Positions 1 to 6,578 of a DNA stretch of 13,949 bases are shown piece by piece. The notes under the pieces were generated by a model that saw nothing but the letters and a program-made list of their open reading frames with translations, made no database searches and had not been told where the DNA came from. Source of the DNA: an uncultured Comamonadaceae bacterium (GTDB lineage: Bacteria; Pseudomonadota; Gammaproteobacteria; Burkholderiales; Burkholderiaceae); NCBI GenBank assembly GCA_946482115.1, contig CAMLQP010000049.1:1-13949 (forward strand), given 5' to 3'. The position numbers and the translations under genes were made by a program. Within the stretch, counting starts at the first letter, position 1; the number at the start of each line of letters is the position of its first letter.

Positions 1-1
1 C

Positions 2-1525
2 ACCGCGCCGCCCGAGCAGCGCCTGGGCGGCCGCAAGATGCAGGAAACCCTGCGCCAGCTGCGCGAGCAGTGGAAGGCCACCGACCAGGGCGGCGTGCCC
101 AACCACGCGCTCTGGAAACGCTTTGACGAAGCTTGCAACCTGGCCCACAAGGTGGTCGAGGAGTGGCTGGCCAGGATGCGCGAGCAGGCCGACCAGCACA
201 AGGGCCAGCGCCTGGCGCTGATCGCCGAGGTCGATGCCTGGATGGCCGCCAACGCCGAGAGCACCGACTGGAAGGCCCAGCAGCGCGAGCTGCATGCGCT
301 GGCCGAACGCTGGCGCGCCGCCGGCCACCTGAGCGAGAAGCAGTTCGCCGAACTGCAGCCGCAGTGGAAGGACGCCATGCACCGCGCCCATGCGCGGCTG
401 GAGGCCGCGCAGGCCGAGAGCCTGGCGCGCCGCCGCGCCATGATCGACGAGGCCCAGGCGCTCGGCGCCGCGCCCGCGCTGCGGCTGGACGCCGTCAAGG
501 CCTTGCAGCAGCGCTGGCAGGCCGAGGCCCAGGCCGTGCCGCTGGACCGCAAGCAGGAACAGAAGCTCTGGGAGGCCTTCCGCGCGCCCATCGATGCCGC
601 TTTCCAGCGCAAGGGTCAGGAACGCGAAAAGGCTGCCGCCGCCGTGAGCGAACACGACCGCCGCGTGCTCGACGCCGTCAAGGCCGTGGATGCCGCCAAC
701 GCCAGCGGCGACGCCCAGCGCATCCGCGCGGCCGTGTCCGAGCTGCAGGCCGCGCTGCGTGGCCAGGCCCAGGCCGCCGCCGAAGCCGCGCCAGCGGCCG
801 AAACACCGGCAGCAGCTCCTGCGGCCGCCGAAACCGGCGGAACCGATGCATCCGCTGCCGACACCGAGGCCGCCGCCGCGAAACCCGCGCCGGCCCAGCC
901 TGCCCGCAAGCTGGTGGCCATGCGCGGCGACGACCGCCCGGGCCAGAAGCGCACCGAAGCTCCCGCCCCCGCCGGACGGCGCGACGACCGCCGGGATGGC
1001 CGGCGTGACGAGCGCCGCGACGACCGCTGGGGCGATCGCGCGGACCGTGGCCCCCGCCCGGAGCGCGGCCCGCGCCTGGGCGACGCCGCCTTCCGCGCCC
1101 AGCGCGACGCGCTGGAGCGCGCCGACGCTGCCTTGCGCAAGCTGGCCGCGCAGGCCCATGGCGAGGTGCTGACCCGCCTGCTCACCGCCTGGGAAAAGCG
1201 CGACGCCGCTGAACTGCCGACCGCCCAGGAGCTGGGCCACAAGGTGGGCGCCGCCGCCCGCGCGGCCTGGACCCAGGCCCTGGCCAAGCCCGCCGGCGAT
1301 GGTGCCGCGCAGGCGATGTTGCGCCTGGAAATCGCCGCCGAGGTGCCCACCCCGGCCGAGCAGCTGAGCGAGCGCCGCCTGTTGCAGCTGCAGCTGCTGA
1401 CCCGCCGCCACGACGCGCCCCCGGCCCAGACCTGGGCGCAGGACACCGCTGCCGTGCTGGCTGGCGGTTACGACGCCGCGCTGGCGCGCCGGTTGCAGAA
1501 CGCGCTCAAGGTGCTGATGCGCTAG
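2..1525 (+). CDS. DUF349 domain-containing protein (5'-truncated)
   Basis: The reading frame is open from the window's first bases, so the gene starts upstream; the first ATG in frame (38) is almost certainly internal. About 507 codons are visible. The N-terminal part shows the DUF349 pattern, with repeated helical units such as LRQLREQWK followed by HALWKRFDEA, and similar W-containing units recur to about base 620. A linker rich in Ala, Pro and Glu follows (about 770-900). Next comes a highly charged Arg/Asp stretch (about 970-1085) built of RRDD/RRDER-like units, then a second helical region to the stop TAG. DUF349 proteins are helical, and no catalytic activity is established for them. 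Their role is uncertain, and the basic disordered stretch could bind nucleic acid or a ribosome, which is inference. The gene ends 10 bases before the convergent DGPF gene, and no terminator is visible between them. Confidence 0.85.
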   Translation, partial: TAPPEQRLGGRKMQETLRQLREQWKATDQGGVPNHALWKRFDEACNLAHKVVEEWLARMREQADQHKGQRLALIAEVDAWMAANAESTDWKAQQRELHALAERWRAAGHLSEKQFAELQPQWKDAMHRAHARLEAAQAESLARRRAMIDEAQALGAAPALRLDAVKALQQRWQAEAQAVPLDRKQEQKLWEAFRAPIDAAFQRKGQEREKAAAAVSEHDRRVLDAVKAVDAANASGDAQRIRAAVSELQAALRGQAQAAAEAAPAAETPAAAPAAAETGGTDASAADTEAAAAKPAPAQPARKLVAMRGDDRPGQKRTEAPAPAGRRDDRRDGRRDERRDDRWGDRADRGPRPERGPRLGDAAFRAQRDALERADAALRKLAAQAHGEVLTRLLTAWEKRDAAELPTAQELGHKVGAAARAAWTQALAKPAGDGAAQAMLRLEIAAEVPTPAEQLSERRLLQLQLLTRRHDAPPAQTWAQDTAAVLAGGYDAALARRLQNALKVLMR

Positions 1526-1535
1526 GGCGCTGGCC

Positions 1536-1970
1536 TCAGCCGGCCGCCTGCCGCGCCTCGATCTCGGCGCGCAGGCGGTCTTCCTGCGCGCGCAGCTCGG
1601 GCGTGAACTCGGCGCCGAAGTCCTCGGCCTCGAACACCGGGCGGATCTCGATCTCGGAATCGCTCATCATCGGGTTGGGGCAGCGCCTGACCCACTCCAC
1701 GGCCTCGTCCATCGATTTCACCTGCCACATCCAGAAGCCTGCGACCAGCTCCTTGGTTTCGGCGAAGGGGCCGTCGGTCACGCTGCGGTCGGCGCCCGAA
1801 AACAGCACCCGCTTGCCGCGCGAGCTGGGGTGCAGCCCCTCGCCGCCGACCATGATGCCGGCCTTGACCAGCTCTTCGTTGTACCGGCCCATCGCCGCCA
1901 GCAGCTCGGTGCTCGGCATCTCGCCGGCTTCGGATTCCCGGGTGGCTTTCACCATCACCATCACGCGCAT
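1536..1970 (-). CDS. YCII/DGPF-family protein
   Basis: This is a 144-residue protein of the YCII-related (DGPF) family. The name-giving DGPF motif is at residues 66-69, within TDGPFAETKE. Residues 1-10 (MRVMVMVKAT) and the FWMWQVKS strand also fit this ferredoxin-like fold. The frame extends upstream to 2057, but the start at 1970 is preferred because it matches the family N-terminus and has a strong Shine-Dalgarno, GAGGAG, 6 bases upstream (1977-1982). Biochemical function is unknown for most members. DGPF genes are best known as partners and targets of ECF42 sigma factors, yet the adjacent sigma gene here is ECF41-type. The divergent gap holds a TGTCGA...CGTC motif on this strand, so the gene may be controlled by an ECF42 factor encoded elsewhere. 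The C-terminal ~25 residues are charged and probably helical. Confidence 0.88.
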   Translation of the reverse strand: MRVMVMVKATRESEAGEMPSTELLAAMGRYNEELVKAGIMVGGEGLHPSSRGKRVLFSGADRSVTDGPFAETKELVAGFWMWQVKSMDEAVEWVRRCPNPMMSDSEIEIRPVFEAEDFGAEFTPELRAQEDRLRAEIEARQAAG

Positions 1971-1976
1971 GAATGT

Positions 1977-1982
1977 CTCCTC
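1977..1982 (-). promoter_or_regulatory. Shine-Dalgarno of the DGPF gene
   Basis: GAGGAG on the minus strand, 6 bases before the ATG at 1970. It decides the start in favour of the 144-residue protein over the longer open frame reaching 2057. Confidence 0.8.
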
Positions 1983-2029
1983 GAAAAAGGGTGGGTTGGA
2001 ACGCCCGTTGCTGGCCTTCCTGTTCTGAC

Positions 2030-2056
2030 GACGAAACAGGGTGCCCGAAATCGACA
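2030..2056 (-). promoter_or_regulatory. Putative ECF42-type promoter for the DGPF gene
   Basis: Read on the minus strand, TGTCGA (2056-2051) is followed after 17 bases by CGTC (2033-2030). From memory, ECF42 sigma factors, whose hallmark targets are DGPF genes, use TGTCGA at -35 and a CGTC-like -10. The predicted start of transcription near 2022-2024 would give a leader of about 52 bases that includes the strong ribosome binding site. An alternative reading is a degraded ECF41 promoter, since the first four bases of TGTCACA are also matched at the same 16-base spacing. The assignment rests on motif match alone. Confidence 0.5.
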
Positions 2057-2088
2057 CCGCCGGGAAGCGGATATGTAACCATGGGAAC

Positions 2089-2115
2089 TGTCACAAACCC
2101 TTTCCCTGGAACGTC
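2089..2115 (+). promoter_or_regulatory. ECF41 autoregulatory promoter
   Basis: TGTCACA (2089-2095), a 16-base spacer, then CGTC (2112-2115) is an exact match to the promoter pattern known for ECF41 sigma factors, placed directly before an ECF41 gene. Transcription should start around 2121-2123, only a few bases before the ATG at 2125, so the mRNA would be almost leaderless. The same motif with identical spacing recurs before the downstream AhpD-like gene, which strongly supports the call. Confidence 0.82.
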
Positions 2116-2124
2116 TGATCGGGC

Positions 2125-3069
2125 ATGGACGCCTCCACGCACTTTTTCAACCGCCTGCGTCCCCGGCTGCAAGGCATCGCCTATCGCATGCTGGGTTCGC
2201 TGGCCGAGGCCGAGGACCTGGTGCAGGACGTCTGGCTGCGCTGGCACGAGGCCGACCGCGACGGGCTGGACAACGCCGAGGCCTGGCTGGTGGCCGTCAC
2301 CACCCGCCTGGCGATCGACCGTCTGCGGGCGGCCAGGCTGCGGCGCGCGGACTACGTAGGCTTCTGGCTGCCCGAGCCCTGGCTGACCGACGGCGAGGAG
2401 GCACCGCGGCTCGCCGCTGAATCGCCCGCCACCCCCGAGCAGGTGCTGGAGCGGGCGGACGACATCTCGGTCGCCTTTCTGGTGATGCTGGAGCGCCTGG
2501 CTCCCGAGGCGCGCGCGGCCTTCCTGCTGCGCGAGGTGTTCGAGGCCGACTACGCCGAGGTGGCGCAGGCGCTGGGCAAGAGCGAGGCCGCGTGCCGCCA
2601 GATCGTGCACCGCGCCAAGGCCCAGCTCCAGCAGGGGAAGGCGCGGCACCGCGTGTCGCCCGAGGAGCACCACCGCCTGCTGGCCGGCTTTGCCGACGCG
2701 GCCCGGCGCGGCGATTTCGCGGGCCTGCAGGCGCTGCTGGCCGAAGACGCCGAGCTCATCAGCGACGGCGGCGGAGTGGTGCCCAGCTTCGGCCGGGTGC
2801 TCGCGGGGGCGGCGCGCATCGCGCAGCTGTTCTTTGCCGGCTGGCGCCGCAGCGACCTGGGGCAGGAAACCCTGCGCCTGGAGCTGGTGCGCATCAACGG
2901 CGAATGGGGCCTGCTGCGTTTCATCGACGGACGCCTCGAATCGGCCCACAGCATGGAAACCGACGGCCGGCGCATCACGCGCATCCACATCCAGCGCAAC
3001 CCCGACAAGCTGCGCCGCCTGGCCCAAGCGTGGGCTCGTGTCACAAAACCCGACGCCGGATCGTCTTGA
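2125..3069 (+). CDS. ECF41-type sigma factor with fused SnoaL-like domain
   Basis: This 314-residue RNA polymerase sigma factor belongs to the ECF41 group. Region sigma2 spans about residues 8-75 (RPRLQGIAYRMLGS, AEDLVQDVWLRW) and sigma4 about 113-170 (RAAFLLREVFEADYAEVA, then a helix-turn-helix). The C-terminal extension, about 182-300, is SnoaL/NTF2-like. All three ECF41 signatures are present: WLPEP in the sigma2-sigma4 linker (81-85), DGGG (214-217) and NPDKL (292-296). In this group the fused domain replaces a separate anti-sigma factor and modulates activity, and no anti-sigma gene is seen here. The start at 2125 fits the family N-terminus but lacks a good ribosome binding site, consistent with a near-leaderless mRNA from the ECF41 promoter at 2089-2115. 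The last codons contain a second ECF41 promoter, for the AhpD-like gene 52 bases downstream. The inducing signal is unknown. Confidence 0.95.
   Translation: MDASTHFFNRLRPRLQGIAYRMLGSLAEAEDLVQDVWLRWHEADRDGLDNAEAWLVAVTTRLAIDRLRAARLRRADYVGFWLPEPWLTDGEEAPRLAAESPATPEQVLERADDISVAFLVMLERLAPEARAAFLLREVFEADYAEVAQALGKSEAACRQIVHRAKAQLQQGKARHRVSPEEHHRLLAGFADAARRGDFAGLQALLAEDAELISDGGGVVPSFGRVLAGAARIAQLFFAGWRRSDLGQETLRLELVRINGEWGLLRFIDGRLESAHSMETDGRRITRIHIQRNPDKLRRLAQAWARVTKPDAGSS
3039..3065 (+). promoter_or_regulatory. ECF41 target promoter inside the 3' end of the sigma gene
   Basis: TGTCACA (3039-3045), 16 bases, then CGTC (3062-3065), identical in both elements and spacing to the promoter at 2089-2115. 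It overlaps the final codons of the sigma gene, ending two bases before its stop codon. The predicted transcript starts near 3072 and gives a leader of about 50 bases before the AhpD-like gene. Confidence 0.8.
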
Positions 3070-3110
3070 AGGTGAGCGTGCACCACGTCTCTTCCATTCA
3101 GCCACGAACC

Positions 3111-3114
3111 GGAG
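3111..3114 (+). promoter_or_regulatory. Shine-Dalgarno of the AhpD-like gene
   Basis: GGAG, 7 bases before the ATG at 3122. It fixes the start of the 162-residue protein, although the frame is open much further upstream through the sigma gene. The 11 bases GGAGTTTCACC are identical to those before accA. Confidence 0.8.
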
Positions 3115-3121
3115 TTTCACC

Positions 3122-3610
3122 ATGTCCCAGGCCCGACGCCTCGACTACGCCAAGCAGTCCCCCGAACTGTTCAGGAAATACCTGGACTTCGGCCTCGCCA
3201 TCAAGAAAAGCTCGCTGGAGGTGAGCCTGCAGGATCTCGTGACCCTGCGTGCCTCGCAGCTCAACGGCTGCGCCTTCTGCGTCGACATGCACGTGAAGGA
3301 GGCCACGATCCATGGCGAGCGTGCACTGCGCCTGCACCACGTCGCCGTGTGGCACGAGTCGCCGTTGTTCACGCCGCGTGAGCGCGCCGCCCTGGCCTGG
3401 ACCGATGTGCTGACCCGGCTGCCGGCCCACGGGGTGACCGACGCCGATTACGCGGCCGTGAGCGGGCACTTCAACGAGCAGGAGCTGGCCGACCTGAGCT
3501 TCGCCATCGTCGGCATCAACGGCTGGAACCGCCTGGCCATCGGCTTCGCGGCCGTGCCGGGCTCGCAGGACCGGGCCTACGGCCTGGACAAGGCCGGTCT
3601 GGTGGCCTGA
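3122..3610 (+). CDS. Carboxymuconolactone decarboxylase/AhpD-like protein
   Basis: A 162-residue protein of the CMD/AhpD superfamily. The redox signature NGCAFCVDMH is present, with Cys50, Cys53 and His57 forming the CxxC...H site typical of AhpD-like alkylhydroperoxidases rather than true decarboxylases. Members of this kind usually act in the cytoplasm as thiol peroxidases or related disulfide proteins. The substrate here cannot be read from sequence. CMD-family genes are one of the classic neighbours and targets of ECF41 sigma factors, and an exact ECF41 promoter sits just upstream. The probable role is in an oxidative or electrophile response switched on by the neighbouring sigma factor, which is inference. 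It ends 18 bases before the convergent HD-GYP gene, with no terminator hairpin between them. Confidence 0.93.
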   Translation: MSQARRLDYAKQSPELFRKYLDFGLAIKKSSLEVSLQDLVTLRASQLNGCAFCVDMHVKEATIHGERALRLHHVAVWHESPLFTPRERAALAWTDVLTRLPAHGVTDADYAAVSGHFNEQELADLSFAIVGINGWNRLAIGFAAVPGSQDRAYGLDKAGLVA

Positions 3611-3628
3611 GCCGCAGGCGCCGGGGCT

Positions 3629-4879
3629 TCAGACGGCGAACACCCGCGCCGGGTCGAGCCGCAGCTTGACCTTCTCGGCCAGCACAGGCTCCACGATCTG
3701 GAACTCGTGCGCCAGGGTGTGGCGCACGCGCGGTGCACCGTAGGGCAGCCCCTCCTTGTTGAGGATGGCCAGCACCGTGGGCTTGTCCACCGCGTCGCTG
3801 ATGCGGATGACCACCGCGATCTCGCCGTTGCGCAGCTTCACGTAGCTGCCGGGCAGGTACAGGCCCAGGCGGCGCACCAGCAGCTCACCGAGCTGGCTGG
3901 GGTGGTCGCGCAGCTCCAGGTAGTGCGCGCGCACCGCCTGCCGCGCCGACAGGCTGGTGCGGGAGCGGCGCGGGCTGATGCGGGCCACGAAACGATCGGC
4001 CAGCTGCAGGATCTGCAGCGGCAGGCTGTCCACGGCCCGCCCCGCCGGGTAGCCGGTGCCGTCGGGCGACTCGTGGTGGTTCAGCACCAGGTGCAGCCAT
4101 TCGGCGTCCGTCACGCCCAGGGCCTGCAGCAGCGCATGGCCGGCCACGGGGTGGGCATGGATGGTCGCGCGCTGGTGCTGGGCGGGCGGCGCCTTCTGCA
4201 CCGCCAGCTCGTCCTGCAGCCGCGCCATGGCGGTGTTCATGGTCAGCGCGGCGAACAGCAGCGAACGCCGCGTGGGGGCGGGCAGGTTGGCCAGCTGGCC
4301 CAGCAGCTGCGTCAGCGTGGCGGCCGCCAGCGCATTGCTGGCGCAGTAGGGCGACTGGCCGTCATACAGCAGCTGGACCAGGATGAACAGGCTTTCGTCC
4401 GGGTGGTTGTCCACCTCGGTGGCCACGCGGGCGCCGATCTCGTCGATCCGTTTGAGGAAGTCGGTCGCCTCGGCGCCCCGGCGCAGCAGCAGGTGCAGAC
4501 TGCCGTGCAGGTCCAGCCAGCGGCCGTACAGCCCGGGCGCCATGGCGCTTGACGACACCGCCTGGGGCTGCAGCTGTCGAGGTGGTGCTGCCACCGGCGG
4601 CGGCGTGGCCGCCCGGTCGCCCGTGGCCGCCCGGTCGCCCGTGGCCGCCCGGTCGCCCGTGGCCACGCGCCAGGCGGGTGCATCGGCCAGGCGCACGCCG
4701 GGTCGGTGGCTGTCCAGCGTGCGGATCTGGTCGTGCGAGCCCAGCTGTTGCCCTTTGGCCAGCAGCAGCCGGCCGTCGGTGGTCCAGAGGTCGGTGGGCA
4801 GCACCTGCTCGGGCGCGAGGCACAGCGCGTTGACGGGCAGCCAGTCGGAGGGCCGGGACTCGGCAGAGTTCGCGGTCAT
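3629..4879 (-). CDS. Degenerate HD-GYP domain protein
   Basis: A 416-residue cytoplasmic protein without signal peptide or membrane segments. Residues 14-66 form a small N-terminal region, followed by a linker with a threefold ATGDRA repeat (about 73-91). An HD-GYP-like domain spans about 160-335. The second half of the HD-GYP site is intact: HP (His243), HHE (268-270), DGTGYP (273-278) and Asp295. The place of the metal-binding HD dyad reads ALTMNTAMA, with Met214-Asn215 instead of His-Asp. The first conserved His is apparently Asn182 or another residue. A C-terminal beta-rich region follows (about 343-416). Active HD-GYP proteins degrade cyclic di-GMP, and without the dyad this one is more likely a sensor or binding protein (inference). 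The start at 4879 excludes an unlikely extension into mtfA. No clear ribosome binding site is seen. The 67-base gap after mtfA leaves co-transcription open. Confidence 0.82.
   Translation of the reverse strand: MTANSAESRPSDWLPVNALCLAPEQVLPTDLWTTDGRLLLAKGQQLGSHDQIRTLDSHRPGVRLADAPAWRVATGDRAATGDRAATGDRAATPPPVAAPPRQLQPQAVSSSAMAPGLYGRWLDLHGSLHLLLRRGAEATDFLKRIDEIGARVATEVDNHPDESLFILVQLLYDGQSPYCASNALAAATLTQLLGQLANLPAPTRRSLLFAALTMNTAMARLQDELAVQKAPPAQHQRATIHAHPVAGHALLQALGVTDAEWLHLVLNHHESPDGTGYPAGRAVDSLPLQILQLADRFVARISPRRSRTSLSARQAVRAHYLELRDHPSQLGELLVRRLGLYLPGSYVKLRNGEIAVVIRISDAVDKPTVLAILNKEGLPYGAPRVRHTLAHEFQIVEPVLAEKVKLRLDPARVFAV
4605..4658 (-). repeat. 18-base tandem repeat, three copies, inside the HD-GYP gene
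   Basis: Three perfect copies of an 18-base unit (plus strand GTGGCCGCCCGGTCGCCC) run from 4605 to 4658, followed by 6 matching bases. Because 18 is a multiple of 3, each copy adds one six-residue unit, ATGDRA, to the protein's linker. Copy number could vary by slippage without breaking the frame. Confidence 0.9.
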
Positions 4880-4946
4880 GGAGCGGGTGTCCGATGCAGT
4901 GGGCAATCGTTGGCGGCAGGCGGAATCATGGGCGTGACGCCTGACC

Positions 4947-5795
4947 TTATCCGATCCTGGACACAGGAATGCCGAAAAAACCGTCGAACAGCGGCCGCAA
5001 TTCCGGAAATTCCTGTCCGAAGCGCTCGCGCTGTACCCAGTAGGCCTCGCAGGCCACGGCGAAGAATTCGGACGGGGCGGTGGCGCCGTAGCCATCCAGC
5101 CAGGGGGGCTCGGCGCCGAAGCGCTCGGCCATCACCACCTGTTCGTGAAAGCGGCGGTAGCTGTCCGCGAGGGTGTCGCGCCACAGGCGCCTGGCAGGCA
5201 CTGGTGCCAGCCCGAGGAAGCCGGGCGGCAGTTCGGGGCAGCCGTCGGGGTGCTGGCCCGGCGCCTTGCCGTGCATGTCCAGCTTGTGCGCGAATTCGTG
5301 GATGACGAGGTTGTGGCCGTTTTCGGCGCTGGTGCCGGCATGGGCCACGTGGCGCCAGCTCAGCATCACCGGGCCGCGCTCCATGGCTTCGCCCAGCAGG
5401 GTTTCGTCGTAGTGGTGTTCCACGCCTGCGGCGTCCATCACCTTGCGGCGGGCCACCGCCTCGGCCGGGTGGACGACGATGGTGACGAAGTCACCGTACC
5501 AGCGCAGCACGCGGTCGCCGCCGGGCATGTGGACCAGTGGCAGGCAGGCCTGGGCGGCGATGGAGACGGCCATGGCATCGGTGACCTGCAGGCCGTGCGC
5601 GCCGTGGAATTCCTTTTGCGCCAGGAACAGGCCGGCCAGGCGGCGCAGGCGCTGCTGCGGGGCTGCGGGCAGGGCGGCGATGAAGGGCAGCCGCGTCAGT
5701 GTGTGGTGCCACAGCCGTTCAGGGATCTCGCGCGGGCCCAGGCCGAGGCGCGCACGCGCCCAGGTGTGCAGCGCTTGCCACCAGGCGTTCAGCAT
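4947..5795 (-). CDS. mtfA: MtfA family zinc-dependent peptidase
   Basis: A 282-residue M90-family metallopeptidase, similar in length to Escherichia coli MtfA (265). The zinc site HEFAH is at residues 166-170. The conserved downstream acidic segment PSEFFAVACEAYW (241-253) should supply the third ligand, Glu243 or Glu250. In E. coli, MtfA binds the glucose repressor Mlc and is thereby linked to control of ptsG. Whether a Mlc partner exists here is unknown, and many bacteria carry mtfA without that pathway. The protein has no signal peptide. The start codon overlaps the lpxH stop by 7 bases (ATGCTGA), which suggests translational coupling. The longer open frame upstream lies inside lpxH and is rejected. 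Confidence 0.93.
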   Translation of the reverse strand: MLNAWWQALHTWARARLGLGPREIPERLWHHTLTRLPFIAALPAAPQQRLRRLAGLFLAQKEFHGAHGLQVTDAMAVSIAAQACLPLVHMPGGDRVLRWYGDFVTIVVHPAEAVARRKVMDAAGVEHHYDETLLGEAMERGPVMLSWRHVAHAGTSAENGHNLVIHEFAHKLDMHGKAPGQHPDGCPELPPGFLGLAPVPARRLWRDTLADSYRRFHEQVVMAERFGAEPPWLDGYGATAPSEFFAVACEAYWVQRERFGQEFPELRPLFDGFFGIPVSRIG

Positions 5796-6574
5796 GCGGC
5801 GATGCGCTCGATGCGGCCGTCGGCCCACAGGCGCAGGGCCTGGCCGCGCGGCGGGCGGGCGTCGGCATCCCAGTCGCTCAGCACCCAGCGCGCGAGGCCG
5901 TCGCCGAGGTCGTGTTCGGCCGGCTGGTGGGTGTGGCCGTGGATCAGCACAGGGGCGTTGGCGGCGTGCAACTGGGCGCGCACGGTGGCCGCGTCGAGGT
6001 CGGTCCAGGCCATGCCCTGCCGTTTGCGCTGCTCGCTGCCGGCGCGCATGCCGCGCGCGATGGATTCGCGCTCGCCCAGCGGGCGGGCGAGGAAATCGGC
6101 TTGCCAGGCCGCCGAGCGCACCTGGGCGCGGAAACGCTGGTAGTCGGCGTCGTCCACGCACTGGGCGTCGCCGTGGCTCAGCAGCCAGCGGCGCGGGCCC
6201 CAGTGCAGCACGGCGGGGTCGGCCAGCGGTTGCACGCCGGTGCGCGCGAAGAAGCGTTCACCGAGCAGGAAGTCGCGGTTGCCGGCGATCAGGTGGAGGG
6301 GCTTGCGCTGGCTCACGCCGCGCAGCACGTCGGCGCAGGTGCGGGCGAAGTCGCGATCGCCCGAGCCGGTGTCGGGCGCGTCCAGCGCGTCGTCACCCAC
6401 CCAGACCTCGAACAGGTCGCCGAGCAGGAACAGGGCATCGGCCGGGCTTTGTTCAACGAAACGGCGCCAGCAGGCGAAGGTGCCCGGCTCGCCGGCCTGC
6501 AGGTGCTGGTCGCTGAGCAGGTCCACGCAGCGCCAGCCGGGGCTGGCGGACACGTCGCCGGGCAGGTCGGGCAT
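5789..6574 (-). CDS. lpxH: UDP-2,3-diacylglucosamine diphosphatase LpxH
   Basis: A 261-residue calcineurin-like phosphoesterase that hydrolyses UDP-2,3-diacylglucosamine to lipid X and UMP, the fourth step of lipid A synthesis, at the inner face of the cytoplasmic membrane. The metal-binding motifs are all present in order: SDQHL (Asp22, His24), GDLFE (Asp53), GNRDF (Asn99, with Asp101), SHGD (His134) and HGHTH (His212, His214). These correspond to the two-manganese site of E. coli LpxH. The N-terminus is about 14 residues longer than in E. coli, and a later start cannot be excluded. The start lies 4 bases after the ppiB stop without a clear ribosome binding site, so expression probably depends on translation of ppiB. 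Clustering with ppiB is common in proteobacteria and supports the assignment. Confidence 0.96.
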   Translation of the reverse strand: MPDLPGDVSASPGWRCVDLLSDQHLQAGEPGTFACWRRFVEQSPADALFLLGDLFEVWVGDDALDAPDTGSGDRDFARTCADVLRGVSQRKPLHLIAGNRDFLLGERFFARTGVQPLADPAVLHWGPRRWLLSHGDAQCVDDADYQRFRAQVRSAAWQADFLARPLGERESIARGMRAGSEQRKRQGMAWTDLDAATVRAQLHAANAPVLIHGHTHQPAEHDLGDGLARWVLSDWDADARPPRGQALRLWADGRIERIAAC

Positions 6575-6578
6575 CAGG

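Noticed and set aside
616..1446. Minus-strand open frame of 276 codons inside the DUF349 gene
   Set aside because: Its Ser/Arg/Ala-rich translation mirrors the Ala/Arg-rich sense protein; no start signal or known domain.
1522..3123. Long minus-strand open frame (533 codons) across the sigma gene and DGPF gene
   Set aside because: It is antisense to genes with clear family motifs, and its translation is low-complexity and Arg/Gly/Pro-rich, as expected of high-GC shadow frames.
4880..4946. Promoter or operator in the gap between mtfA and the HD-GYP gene
   Set aside because: Only a 5-base inverted repeat was seen, and no convincing -10 or -35 elements.
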